Of a stretch of 64,000 bases of DNA, positions 55,028-64,000 are shown piece by piece. The stretch comes from Alicycliphilus denitrificans K601 (lineage in GTDB: Bacteria; Pseudomonadota; Gammaproteobacteria; Burkholderiales; Burkholderiaceae_C). The notes under the pieces are model-generated. The model searched no databases. It was not told the origin of the DNA and saw nothing but the letters and a program-made list of their open reading frames with translations. The stretch spans positions 186,001 to 250,000 of the forward strand of contig NC_015422.1 of assembly GCF_000204645.1 (NCBI RefSeq). Direction: 5' to 3'. The position numbers and the translations under genes were made by a program. How positions within the stretch are numbered: the stretch's first letter is position 1; each line of letters opens with the position of its first letter.

Positions 55028-57928
55028 ATGCCGACCTATCTGTTGCGCCAGGGGAGTCAGGATCCATTGGTCGCCAGGCTGCGCAAGGTGCTGGTGGCCG
55101 AGCTGGGGGACGCGGCGGAGAGCTACCCGCAGCTGGACAAGGGTGGCGCGACCTTCGATGCCATGCTGGACGCCGCGCTGCGCTGCTGGCAGAACGGCCG
55201 GGGGCTGATCGCCGACGGTATCGTGGGGCCGTGCAACCTGCTGGCGCTGGGGCTGGCCGACTGGCCGCCGCTGGACTGTGAGCTCAACACGGACAGCGTC
55301 CACGCCCTGTTTCCCGCAACCAAGCCGGTCAACATCGCGCGCTATCTGGGCTATGTGACGGCCGCCCTGCGCGCCGTCGGCCTGCTCGGCCGCGACATGG
55401 TGCTGGCCGCGCTGGGCACCATACGCGCCGAGACCGAGGGCTTCGTTCCGATTTCCGAATTCCAATCCAAGTACAACACCGCTCCCGGAGGAGCACCCTT
55501 TGCGCTCTACGACGGGCGGCTGGGCAACCGCCGGGGCGAGGGCGCCATGTTCCGCGGGCGCGGGTTCGTGCAACTCACGGGGCGCAGCAACTACGAGACC
55601 TATGGCGCCAAGCTGGGGCTGGACCTGGCCGCCACGCCGGAGTTGGCCAATGCCCCCGAGGTGGCGGCGCTGCTGCTGGCGCTGTTTCTGGATGCGCATC
55701 GCGACGCGATGCAGGCTTGCCTGGCCGCGGGGGACCTCAAGGGCGCGCGCCGCCTTGTCAACGGCGGCTCACATGGGCTTGCCAACTTCCAGAGCGTGTT
55801 CGAACTGGCGCAGAACGCATTGCCGGCCGCCGCCGCGCCAGCAGCGCCGCCACCCGTGGGCAGGCGCGCCGGGGGCCGGGCCGGCGCCACCGCCACGAGA
55901 AAGCGCGCGCCGCGCGGCCAGGCGGCGCAGGAGCCCGCCAGCGGGCGCACGCTCAATGCGCAGGCCGACGCGCCCGACCTGCGCGACCGCCCCTACACGC
56001 CGCCGCCCGCCAGCCTGCAGCCCGAATGGCCCACGACCGAGGCGGTGACCCAATGGCTGCCGGCCTATGCCAAGGCGGGCCTAGTGCTGAATCAGGGGCA
56101 GGAGGGCGCGTGCACCGGCTTTGGCCTGGCGGGCGTGGTCAACTACCTGCGCTGGGTGCGCGCAGGCTTGCCCAAGGCCATGGTGTCGGTCAGCCCGCGC
56201 ATGCTCTACAACATGGCGCGGCGCTATGACGAGTACGCGGGCGAGAACTACGAGGGCTCCAGCTGCCGTGGCGCCATCAAGGGCTGGTTCAACCATGGCG
56301 TCTGCCTGGAGGACGACTGGCCGTACCAGGCCGCAGCGCAGCTACCCCCTCACTTCGGCTTTGCCGAGCGTGCCCGCGGCACCACCGTGGGCGTGTACTA
56401 CCGTATCGACACCAGCAGCATCTCCGACCTGCAGGCGGCGATCATGCATGTGGGCGCCATCTTCGTGTCCAGCTACGTGCATGCTGGCTGGCAGGAAGTG
56501 GCGACCAGCACGCTTCCCAAGGGCCATGCCAGCCTGCCGGTGATCGCCTTCGACGGCATTCCCCGGCGCGATGCGGGGCACGCCTACGCGCTGGTGGGCT
56601 ACAACGATCGCGGCTTCGTGCTGCAGAACTCCTGGGGTCCCGGATGGGGCGCGCATGGCTTTGCCGTGCTGAGCTACGAGGACTGGCTGCAGCATGCGAT
56701 GGATGCCTGGGTGGTGGCGCTCGGCGTGCCTGGCCTGATCGGTGGCGGGCGCAATGTGCCGCTGGCCGCAGGGGGGCGGGCGGCCGCGGGCGGCGGCTGG
56801 TCCGAGAGCCAGACCCTCGACCATGTGATCTCGGTGGGCAACGACGGCCGCATGAGCCGCTACCTGACCACCGACGAACGTACGCGCAATCTCTCCTACC
56901 AGGTCAGCGTGCTGCCCGACCAGTGGTTCCGCGCGCAGCCGCCAGAGGGCAAGAAGCGCCTGATCCTGTACGTGCATGGCGGGCTCAACAGCGAGGCCGA
57001 CGGCATCAAGCGCGCGCGCTCCCTGGGGCGGCTGTTCGAGGCCAATGGCTGCTATCCGCTGTTCGTGGTCTGGCACACCGGGCTGCTCGAAAGCATCCGT
57101 TACTACCTGGACGACTGGCGCGCGGGGCGCCCGGCCGCCGCAGGCGTGAAGGAATGGGCGACCGAGCGCACCGACGCGCTGATCGAGTCCACGATAGGCC
57201 GCACCGTGGTGCGCGCGCTGTGGAGCGAGATGAAGGAGAACGCCGGCTATGCCTGGCAGGCCACGCGCGCGGGCGACCTGCTGGTGCGTGCCCTGGGCGA
57301 GTTGAGAGCGCTGTGGGGCGACCAACTGGAGGTGCACCTGATGGGGCACTCGGCGGGCAGCATCTGGCTGGGGCACATGCTGACCTGGATGGCCAAGGCG
57401 CAGGCCACCTCTGGCGCGCCCGGCCTGCGCGAGGCGGTGGCCGGCGTCCATTTGTACGCGCCAGCCTGCACGGTGGCCTTTGCCAACCAGCATTTCGCCG
57501 ACAAGGCGCTGCTGGGCAGAACCCATGTCGCCGTCCTGAGCGATGACCGGGAGCGCGACGACAACACCGCCTATATCTACCGTAAATCCTTGCTGTACCT
57601 GGTATCCAACGCGCTGGAGCAGGACCGGCGCACGCCCCTTCTGGGGCTGGAGCGCGCCCTTACCGGCCGCAACGACCAGAACACCTGGGACGGAGCCTCC
57701 ACCACAGGCGAGACCCTGGCCATCTGGCGCCGCGCCGCGGCCGAGGCGCGGCTCACCTCGCGCCTGAAGATCGTGAGTGAGGACAAAGTGCTCACGGCCA
57801 CGCCCGATGTGCGCATCCCCGCCAGCCATGGCGCGTTCGACAACGACGTGGCCATCGTCGGCGCCACGCTGGAGCGCATCTGCGGCCAGCCGCTGCGCGA
57901 GCCTCCGCGCGACCTGCGGGGTTACTGA
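55028..57928 (+). CDS. Four-domain hydrolase: PG-binding-like / GH19-like / papain-like peptidase / alpha-beta hydrolase
   Basis: A 966-residue protein. Residues 1-90 look like a peptidoglycan-binding domain (LRQGSQDPLVARLRKVL; GLIADGIVGPCNLLAL). Residues about 95-270 are GH19/lysozyme-like, with IRAETEGF (Glu135 probable acid) and FRGRGFVQLTGRSNYETYG. An Ala/Arg/Pro-rich linker follows. Residues about 325-570 are a papain-like (C1) peptidase: Cys362 in GQEGACTGFG, His518 in AGHAYALVG, Asn534 in LQNSWGPGWG. Residues about 625-870 are an alpha/beta hydrolase: LILYVHGGLNSEAD and GHSAG with Ser775. No signal peptide is seen. CAGGAGACAACGCC precedes the ATG. No phage or secretion genes adjoin it. 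Overall role unknown; a cell-wall-directed effector or envelope enzyme are possibilities. Confidence 0.85.
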   Translation: MPTYLLRQGSQDPLVARLRKVLVAELGDAAESYPQLDKGGATFDAMLDAALRCWQNGRGLIADGIVGPCNLLALGLADWPPLDCELNTDSVHALFPATKPVNIARYLGYVTAALRAVGLLGRDMVLAALGTIRAETEGFVPISEFQSKYNTAPGGAPFALYDGRLGNRRGEGAMFRGRGFVQLTGRSNYETYGAKLGLDLAATPELANAPEVAALLLALFLDAHRDAMQACLAAGDLKGARRLVNGGSHGLANFQSVFELAQNALPAAAAPAAPPPVGRRAGGRAGATATRKRAPRGQAAQEPASGRTLNAQADAPDLRDRPYTPPPASLQPEWPTTEAVTQWLPAYAKAGLVLNQGQEGACTGFGLAGVVNYLRWVRAGLPKAMVSVSPRMLYNMARRYDEYAGENYEGSSCRGAIKGWFNHGVCLEDDWPYQAAAQLPPHFGFAERARGTTVGVYYRIDTSSISDLQAAIMHVGAIFVSSYVHAGWQEVATSTLPKGHASLPVIAFDGIPRRDAGHAYALVGYNDRGFVLQNSWGPGWGAHGFAVLSYEDWLQHAMDAWVVALGVPGLIGGGRNVPLAAGGRAAAGGGWSESQTLDHVISVGNDGRMSRYLTTDERTRNLSYQVSVLPDQWFRAQPPEGKKRLILYVHGGLNSEADGIKRARSLGRLFEANGCYPLFVVWHTGLLESIRYYLDDWRAGRPAAAGVKEWATERTDALIESTIGRTVVRALWSEMKENAGYAWQATRAGDLLVRALGELRALWGDQLEVHLMGHSAGSIWLGHMLTWMAKAQATSGAPGLREAVAGVHLYAPACTVAFANQHFADKALLGRTHVAVLSDDRERDDNTAYIYRKSLLYLVSNALEQDRRTPLLGLERALTGRNDQNTWDGASTTGETLAIWRRAAAEARLTSRLKIVSEDKVLTATPDVRIPASHGAFDNDVAIVGATLERICGQPLREPPRDLRGY

Positions 57929-57960
57929 GCGGGAAGCGCTTGCCGGCAAGCGCTTCCCGC

Positions 57961-59141
57961 TCAGAACGCGTACTTCAGCCCCGCCACCAGGTTCCGCGGC
58001 GCGCCGTAGAAGCCGTAGCTGCCGGGGTACTGCGCCTGCCAGACGGCCAGGTTGTCCTGCTTCAGGTGGAAGACCGCGATGCTGGAGGAGTGGCCGCTGG
58101 CGCCGAACGTGGGCGCGGCGTTGCCGCCGCCGTAGGCGAAGAGGTCGGCGATGCTGTCCACCGCCGATGCCGAATAGTCGTACTGCCAGCCGCCGTAGGA
58201 GGGGCCGGCGTCGCGCAGCTGCGAGAGCGCCAGGCCGCCGATCACCTCGTGCCGCCGGCCGAACAGGGAGAAGGCGCCCGTCAGGCACACGTCCAGGTTG
58301 TGCTGGCGGGGCGTGCCCTTGAAGCGCGTGGGCAGCAGGCTGGTGCCGCTGCCGTCGCGCTGCAGCATGCCGTTGAGGTAGGTGTAGACCGAGTCGTGGC
58401 GGTTCTCCACCCGGTCGTACATCGCCATGTTCTCGGAATAGTGGTTCAGCAGGGACGAGGTCGGAACGCCGTCCACCTCGTAGTTCTGGATCTCGAACCC
58501 GCGCGACCAGAAGCCGTCGCTCTCCGCCCCCAGGCCGTCGCGGGTGACGAAGATGCCGGAGACGCCCTCCGGCACGTCGCTGAGGTGGGCGCTGCGCTGG
58601 TCGTCCAGCCGCTGGCGCGTGACACGACCGTGAGCGACTGGGGCGTCTCCTGCGGCGATAGGTTGATCCGCGTGGAGCTGCTGGATGAATTGGTCTCGTA
58701 GGCGCCGGTGCCCTCCGTGGTGGCCCCCGGCGCCTTGCCGGAGATGGTGACCCCCGGCAGCGCCGCAGGCGCGGCGAGGGCGGCCGCGGGGGCCGGCGCC
58801 GCTTCCGCGCGCCGCACCGTCAGCGTGCCGTTGCCGGTGCGCGACAGCTGCAGCCCGCTGTCCTCCAGCGCCTTGCGGGCGGCCTGCTCCGCCGTGTAGC
58901 GTCCGCGCACCGGGGACGCGGAGAGGCCGCGCACGGACTCCGAGTCGATGGAGATGCGCTCGCCGCTTTCCTCGGCGATGCGCGTCAGGCTTGCGCCGAG
59001 CGCCTGCGGCGGAATGTCGCAGGCGCGCTCGGCCGCGGCAACGCCGGACTGGGCATGCGCGGCAAGGGGCGCCGCGCCGGCCAGCACGGCGGGGCGCAGC
59101 CCCCGGCGCAGGGCGGATGGGTGGGAGGGGAGAGTTGGCAT
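57961..59141 (-). pseudogene. TonB-dependent siderophore receptor (FecA/FpvA-like), degraded
   Basis: The start (59141) encodes a signal peptide and an N-terminal STN signalling domain (CDIPPQALGASLTRIAEESGERISIDSESVRGLSASPVRGRYT), then the plug (INLSPQETPQSLTVV). Near 58621 a frameshift moves the frame; the plug continues in another frame (TRQRLDDQRSAHLSDVPEGV, then FVTRDGLGAESDGFWSRGFEIQNYEVDGVPT). At about 58400 the text jumps from YDRVE to a mid-barrel segment (NRHDSVYTYLNGML), and a second internal loss precedes the last strands (YGFYGAPRNLVAGLKYAF). About 370 residues remain of the 700-800 expected. It cannot form a complete barrel. Confidence 0.85.
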
Positions 59142-59568
59142 GGGACGGATCGGCTCATGCCGGGCGTCGCGCCGCAGCCATGCCTCGAACGCCTGCCGGT
59201 CGCGCGCGCTGGCCTCCAGCGACTCCAGCAGCAAGGCTCGCTCCTCCGGGGACGGCGCCAGCTCCGCCGGCAGCGCCGCGATGGCGTCGAGGTAGGTCTG
59301 CTTCAGCTCGCGCCGCCGCCCGAGGTTGATGAGCAGCCGCTTGGCCACCGTGGACAGGTAGGCGCGCGGCGTGGATGACCCGCAGGAAGGTCTCCGACGC
59401 CACGTCCTCGGCCTCGGCACGGTTGCGCAGCCGGCCGTGCAGGCGCTACAGCAGCCACGGCTGGTGGTCGGCGAAGAGCTGCGCCACCATGGCTCCGGAC
59501 GGGGCCACGGCGGCGGGCGCCGGCGATTGCGTACCGGTGCGAAAGGGCATGGGGGGCAGTTGCGGCAT
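59142..59568 (-). pseudogene. fecI-like ECF sigma factor fused to a fecR fragment, degraded
   Basis: The minus strand reads MVAQLFADHQPWLL, a TAG at 59448-59446, then RLHGRLRNRAEAEDVASETFLRVI in the same frame: an iron-responsive ECF sigma factor with a nonsense codon. A frameshift near 59375 is followed by PRAYLSTVAKRLLINLGRRRELKQTYLDAIAALPAEL in another frame. At about 59215 it passes into ARDRQAFEAWLRRDARHEP, typical of the FecR N-terminus, so the end of fecI and most of fecR have been deleted. All three parts of the iron-uptake signalling unit are therefore broken. Confidence 0.75.
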
Positions 59569-59571
59569 GGG

Positions 59572-59590
59572 AATGAGAGTTTTTCTCATT
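59572..59590. promoter_or_regulatory. Fur-box-like palindrome
   Basis: AATGAGA and TCTCATT are perfect inverted arms around GTTTT, a 19-bp site resembling beta-proteobacterial Fur boxes. It lies 3 bases upstream of the start of the decayed fecI-like gene, the expected control site for an iron-uptake sigma factor. Confidence 0.6.
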
Positions 59591-59624
59591 TTTTGCGGGG
59601 CGGCCTCCCCGCCGGCCTGGGCGG

Positions 59625-61160
59625 TCAGGCCTGCGTGCCGCGCAGCACCCGCCTGTACTGTACCGCCTCGGCCACATGGGCCACGCCCACCTGCTCCGAC
59701 GCCGCCAGGTCGGCGATGGTGCGTGCCACCTTCAGCGCGCGGTGCGTGCCGCGCGCCGACCAGCCCATGCGCGCGGCGGCGGTCTGCAGGAAGCGCGCTG
59801 CGGCCTCGTCCAGCGCGGCCATGCGGTCGAGCTGCTGGCCTTGCAGTGCTTGGTTGGGCGTGCCCTGGCGCGCCAGGGCCAGCGCGTGGGCGCGGGCCAC
59901 GCGCTCGCGCACGGCGCTGCTCGCCTCGCCGGCGGGGGCGTTCAGCAGGTCCTCGGCGGGCAGGTGCGGCACCTCCACGTGCAGGTCTATGCGGTCGAGC
60001 AACGGGCCGCTCAGCTTGCCCTGGTAGCGCGCCACCTGGTCCGGCGTGCAGCGGCAGGCGCGCTGGGCGGAGCCCGCGAAGCCGCAGGGGCAGGGGTTCA
60101 TGGCGGCGACGAGCTGAAAGCGCGCCGGGAACTCGGCGCGCTGCGCCGCGCGCGAGATGGTGATGAGGCCGGTCTCCAGCGGCTCGCGCAGGGCCTCCAG
60201 GGCGCTGCGTGCGAATTCGGGGAACTCGTCGAGGAACAGGACTCCCTCGTGCGCCAGCGAGATCTCGCCGGGCCGCGGCGGCGATCCCCCGCCCACCAGT
60301 GCGACGGCGCTGCAGCTGTGGTGCGGGCTGGCCGTGACGCGCTGCATCCACTGCGCGCCCGTGAAGCGCCCGGCCAGGCTGGCGATGGCCGCGCTCTCCA
60401 GCGCCTGCTCCACGCTCATCGGCGGCAGCAGGCTGGCGAAGCGCTGCGCCAGCATGGATTTGCCCGAGCCCGGAGGGCCCACGAGCAGCAGCCCATGGCC
60501 GCCGGCTGCGGCGATTTCCAGTGCGCGCTTGGCGGCGGCCTGGCCCTTCACGTCAGCAAGGTCGGGGCTGCTGGTGTGGACGGCGGGCGCGGCCGGCGCC
60601 AGGCGCTGCCAGCCGTCGTTGTCTTCCTGCGGCGGCGCGGCTGCGGGCAGGAACTGGCGCACCACGTCCAGCAGGTGGCGCGCGCGGTAGATCTCGGCGC
60701 CGGGCACCAGGGCGGCCTCCTCGGCGCTGCCCGGCGGCAGCACCATGCGCACGGGCGGCTGCTCGGCGCGCAGCGCCAGGCTGGTGGCCAGCGCGCCGCG
60801 CACGGGCCGCAGCAGGCCCGACAGCGACAGCTCGCCCGCGAACTCCCAGCCCGCCAGGCGTTCAGCGGCGATCTGCCCGCTGGCGGCCAGGATACCCAGG
60901 GCGATGGGCAGGTCGTAGCGCCCCGAGTCCTTGGGCAGGTCGGCCGGCGCCAGGTTCACGGTGATCTTCTTGTTGGTGGGGAACTCCAGCCCCGCGTTCT
61001 GCAGGGCCGAGCGCACGCGCTCGCGCGCCTCCTTCACCTCCACGTCGGCCAGGCCCACGAGCGCGAAGCTCGGCAGGCCGTTGGCCAGATGCACCTCCAC
61101 GGTGACGGCGCTTGCCTGCAGGCCCAGCAGGGCGCGGCTTTGCACCAAAGCAAGACTCAT
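59625..61160 (-). CDS. comM: ComM/YifB-family Mg-chelatase-like AAA+ ATPase
   Basis: A 511-residue protein of the usual ComM length (about 506). It has an N-terminal Lon-protease-like domain (VTVEVHLANGLPSFALVGLADVEVKEARERVRSALQNAGLEFP), an AAA+ core (Walker A LVGPPGSGKSMLAQRFASLLPP; Walker B GVLFLDEFPEF; NPCPCGFAG...ACRCTPDQVARYQGKLSGPLLDRIDLHVEVP) and the C-terminal Mg-chelatase domain. ComM is a branch-migration helicase that helps integrate DNA during natural transformation. The start at 61160 (MSLALVQSRALLG) is the conserved one. Confidence 0.95.
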   Translation of the reverse strand: MSLALVQSRALLGLQASAVTVEVHLANGLPSFALVGLADVEVKEARERVRSALQNAGLEFPTNKKITVNLAPADLPKDSGRYDLPIALGILAASGQIAAERLAGWEFAGELSLSGLLRPVRGALATSLALRAEQPPVRMVLPPGSAEEAALVPGAEIYRARHLLDVVRQFLPAAAPPQEDNDGWQRLAPAAPAVHTSSPDLADVKGQAAAKRALEIAAAGGHGLLLVGPPGSGKSMLAQRFASLLPPMSVEQALESAAIASLAGRFTGAQWMQRVTASPHHSCSAVALVGGGSPPRPGEISLAHEGVLFLDEFPEFARSALEALREPLETGLITISRAAQRAEFPARFQLVAAMNPCPCGFAGSAQRACRCTPDQVARYQGKLSGPLLDRIDLHVEVPHLPAEDLLNAPAGEASSAVRERVARAHALALARQGTPNQALQGQQLDRMAALDEAAARFLQTAAARMGWSARGTHRALKVARTIADLAASEQVGVAHVAEAVQYRRVLRGTQA

Positions 61161-61239
61161 CGCGTGAACCCTCCCCAATCTGGTGCACGGCCCTGCGGCG
61201 GGACCGCGCCCTGGCTGCCAAATGTACCTGCATGGTGGC

Positions 61240-61256
61240 TGGCACGGTCCGTGCAT
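61240..61256 (+). promoter_or_regulatory. Sigma-54 (-24/-12) promoter candidate
   Basis: TGGCAC-GGTCC-GTGCAT matches TGGCAC-N5-TTGCAT at all but one position, with the invariant GG and GC at correct spacing. It would start transcription about 33 bases before the porin start codon. NtrC half-sites TGCACCA (61141) and TGGTGCA (61181) lie upstream. Control by nitrogen limitation fits the downstream glnK-amtB. Confidence 0.75.
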
Positions 61257-61298
61257 TGGGGGTTGTGTCCGCTTTCCACACACAACCCCGGAGGAACC

Positions 61299-62388
<1,090 letters not shown>

Positions 62389-62410
62389 CCCCAGCCACGG
62401 AGAATCCAAC

Positions 62411-63799
62411 ATGAGAAAACTGCTTGCCTCCCTGGCGCTGGGCCTTCACCTGCTGGCCGGCGGCACCGCCGCGCTGGCGCAGGCGCCCGCCGCCGCACCC
62501 GAGCCCGTCGCCGCAGCTGCCGCGCCCGCGCCCGACGCCGCGCCGGCCACGGCCCCCGAAGCCGCGCCCGCGCCCAAGGTCGATTCCGGCGACACCGCCT
62601 GGATGCTGACCTCCACGCTGCTCGTGATCCTGATGACCATCCCCGGCCTGGCCCTGTTCTACGGCGGCCTGGGCCGCGCCAAGAACATGCTGTCGGTGCT
62701 GATGCAGGTGTTCGTGGTCTTCTCGCTCATCTCCATCCTGTGGTCGCTCTATGGCTACAGCCTGGCGTTCTCGGGCGAGGGCAGGCTCGTGGGCGACCTG
62801 TCCAAGGCCTTCCTGCAGGGCGTGGGCCCGGAGACCTTCGGCGCGCTCGCGACCATACCCGAGTACGTGTTCCTCGCCTTCCAGGGCACGTTCGCGGCCA
62901 TCACCGTGGCGCTGGTCGTGGGCTCGTTCGCCGAGCGCATGCGCTTCTCGGCCGTGCTGATCTTCGCGCTGCTGTGGTTCACCTTCAGCTACGTGCCCAT
63001 GGCGCACATCGTCTGGGGCGGCGGCCTGCTGGCGCAGGACGGCGCGCTGGACTTCGCGGGCGGCACCGTGGTGCACATCAACGCCGGCATCGCCGGCCTG
63101 GTGGGCGCCTACATGGTGGGCAAGCGCATAGGCTTTGGCCGCGAGGCGTTCACGCCGCACTCGCTCACGCTGACCATGGTGGGTGCGTCGCTGCTGTGGG
63201 TTGGCTGGTTCGGCTTCAACGCCGGCTCGGCCGGCGCCGCCAACGCCGCCGCGGGCCTGGCCTTCGTGAACACCGTGCTGGCCACTGCCGCCGCCACGCT
63301 GTCGTGGATCGCGGGCGAGGCGGTGCACAAGGGCAAGGCATCGATGCTGGGCGCCGCGTCGGGCGCCGTGGCGGGCCTGGTGGCCGTCACGCCGGCCGCG
63401 GGCTTCGTCGGGCCCATGGGCGCCATCGCCATCGGCCTCGTCGCCGGCCTGGTGTGCCTGTGGGGCGTGGGCGGCTTGAAGCGCATGCTCCGGGTGGACG
63501 ACGCCTTCGACGTCTTCGGCGTGCACGGCGTGGGCGGCATCGTGGGCGCCATCCTGACCGGCGTGTTCGCCGCCCAGGGTCTGGGCGGCACGGGCGGGGC
63601 CACGCCCGAGACCTTCAGCATGGGCGCGCAGGTGTGGATCCAGACCAAGAGCGTGCTGTTCACCATCGTGTGGTCGGGCGTGGTGTCGGTCGTCGCGTAC
63701 AAGATCGCCGACCTGCTGGTGGGCCTGCGCGTGGACGAGGAGTCCGAGCGCCAGGGGCTGGACATCAGCGCGCACGGCGAGACGGCGTACCACCGCTGA
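62411..63799 (+). CDS. amtB: Ammonium transporter AmtB
   Basis: A 462-residue ammonium channel. A cleavable signal peptide (MRKLLASLALGLHLLAGGTAALA) is followed by an Ala/Pro-rich stretch of about 35 residues and then eleven helices. Key features are PGLALFYGGLGRAKNMLSV, the pore histidine in GTVVHINAG, FGFNAGSAG, and the second histidine in DVFGVHGVGGIVG. It imports ammonium under nitrogen limitation and is gated by GlnK. Confidence 0.96.
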   Translation: MRKLLASLALGLHLLAGGTAALAQAPAAAPEPVAAAAAPAPDAAPATAPEAAPAPKVDSGDTAWMLTSTLLVILMTIPGLALFYGGLGRAKNMLSVLMQVFVVFSLISILWSLYGYSLAFSGEGRLVGDLSKAFLQGVGPETFGALATIPEYVFLAFQGTFAAITVALVVGSFAERMRFSAVLIFALLWFTFSYVPMAHIVWGGGLLAQDGALDFAGGTVVHINAGIAGLVGAYMVGKRIGFGREAFTPHSLTLTMVGASLLWVGWFGFNAGSAGAANAAAGLAFVNTVLATAAATLSWIAGEAVHKGKASMLGAASGAVAGLVAVTPAAGFVGPMGAIAIGLVAGLVCLWGVGGLKRMLRVDDAFDVFGVHGVGGIVGAILTGVFAAQGLGGTGGATPETFSMGAQVWIQTKSVLFTIVWSGVVSVVAYKIADLLVGLRVDEESERQGLDISAHGETAYHR

Positions 63800-63833
63800 A
63801 CACGAAACGGGCAACCGTTATTCCAAGGACTTT

Positions 63834-63858
63834 GGCCCGCCGCGCGCGGGCCTTTTTT
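63834..63858 (+). terminator. Rho-independent terminator after amtB
   Basis: The stem GGCCCGC / GCGGGCC with loop CGCGC is followed by six T, 34 bases after the amtB stop. A classical terminator for the porin-glnK-amtB unit. Confidence 0.85.
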
Positions 63859-63892
63859 CTGGATGCGGGTGTTATGCCTCTGATGGCCAATT

Positions 63893-63924
63893 CCTTTTAA
63901 AAACAACAACTTAGGTTGTTTTTC
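63893..63924. terminator. AT-rich hairpin near the right edge
   Basis: AAAAACAAC and GTTGTTTTT form a perfect 9-bp stem with a 7-base loop. With A-runs on one side and T-runs on the other it could terminate transcription from either direction. A short open frame starts at 63930 and runs off the edge, too short to judge. Confidence 0.45.
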
Positions 63925-64000
63925 TGCGGATGCAAAAGAAAATTACCGGCACCCTCGTGCGGATGTCGCCGGTGCCGACAGAACTACCGACCCGCGGCGC

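Noticed and set aside
63930..64000. Possible start of a new gene at the right edge (MQKKITGTLVR...)
   Set aside because: Only 23 codons are visible and no ribosome-binding site is clear; it cannot be supported or excluded.

Overview
This is chromosomal DNA of a high-GC betaproteobacterium, most likely family Comamonadaceae (Acidovorax/Alicycliphilus-like). The reasons are the many Bug/TctC-type solute-binding proteins paired with family III CoA-transferases, an S-adenosylhomocysteine riboswitch in front of a split metH, dispersed palindromic elements with an AATAGCTGC core, and a type II-C CRISPR locus with a Cas9 of about 1030 residues. No rRNA or tRNA gene was seen.

Bases 1-26150 are a catabolic region built on CoA thioesters. 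They hold five Bug/TctC periplasmic binding proteins, three CaiB/BaiF CoA-transferases, three acyl-CoA dehydrogenases, a thiolase-like protein with its DUF35 partner, a PaaI-type thioesterase, an M20 amidohydrolase, and a biotin-dependent acyl-CoA carboxylase (alpha and beta) with an enoyl-CoA hydratase, an SDR reductase and an AtuA-family protein. The carboxylase block resembles the acyclic-terpene (Atu/geranyl-CoA) pathway. One IclR and two paralogous LysR regulators sit at divergent promoters that carry inverted repeats. The probable logic is uptake of a carboxylic acid, CoA activation, dehydrogenation, carboxylation/hydration and cleavage. The substrate is not determined.

Bases 26175-31948 hold glutamate dehydrogenase, a PACE efflux protein, an SdiA-regulated-type protein and the riboswitch-controlled metH.

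Bases 31955-46490 are a type II-C CRISPR-Cas locus. A tracrRNA candidate lies on the minus strand in the metH-cas9 gap. Cas9 and cas1 are intact. Cas2 is cut by an IS21-family element that is itself cut by an IS66-family element; both target duplications and both pairs of ends can be read. A 75-repeat/74-spacer array follows. The locus looks able to interfere but unable to acquire spacers.

Bases 46822-64000 contain aroK (no aroB beside it), a YihY-like membrane protein, a glycine-zipper protein, ferredoxin-NADP reductase, a branched-chain-amino-acid-type ABC transporter made of three proteins (binding protein, fused LivHM permease, fused LivGF ATPase), an unusual four-domain hydrolase (peptidoglycan-binding-like, GH19-like, papain-like, alpha/beta-hydrolase), a decayed fecI/fecR/TonB-receptor locus with a Fur-box-like site, comM, and a TorF-type porin-glnK-amtB unit behind a sigma-54 promoter candidate.
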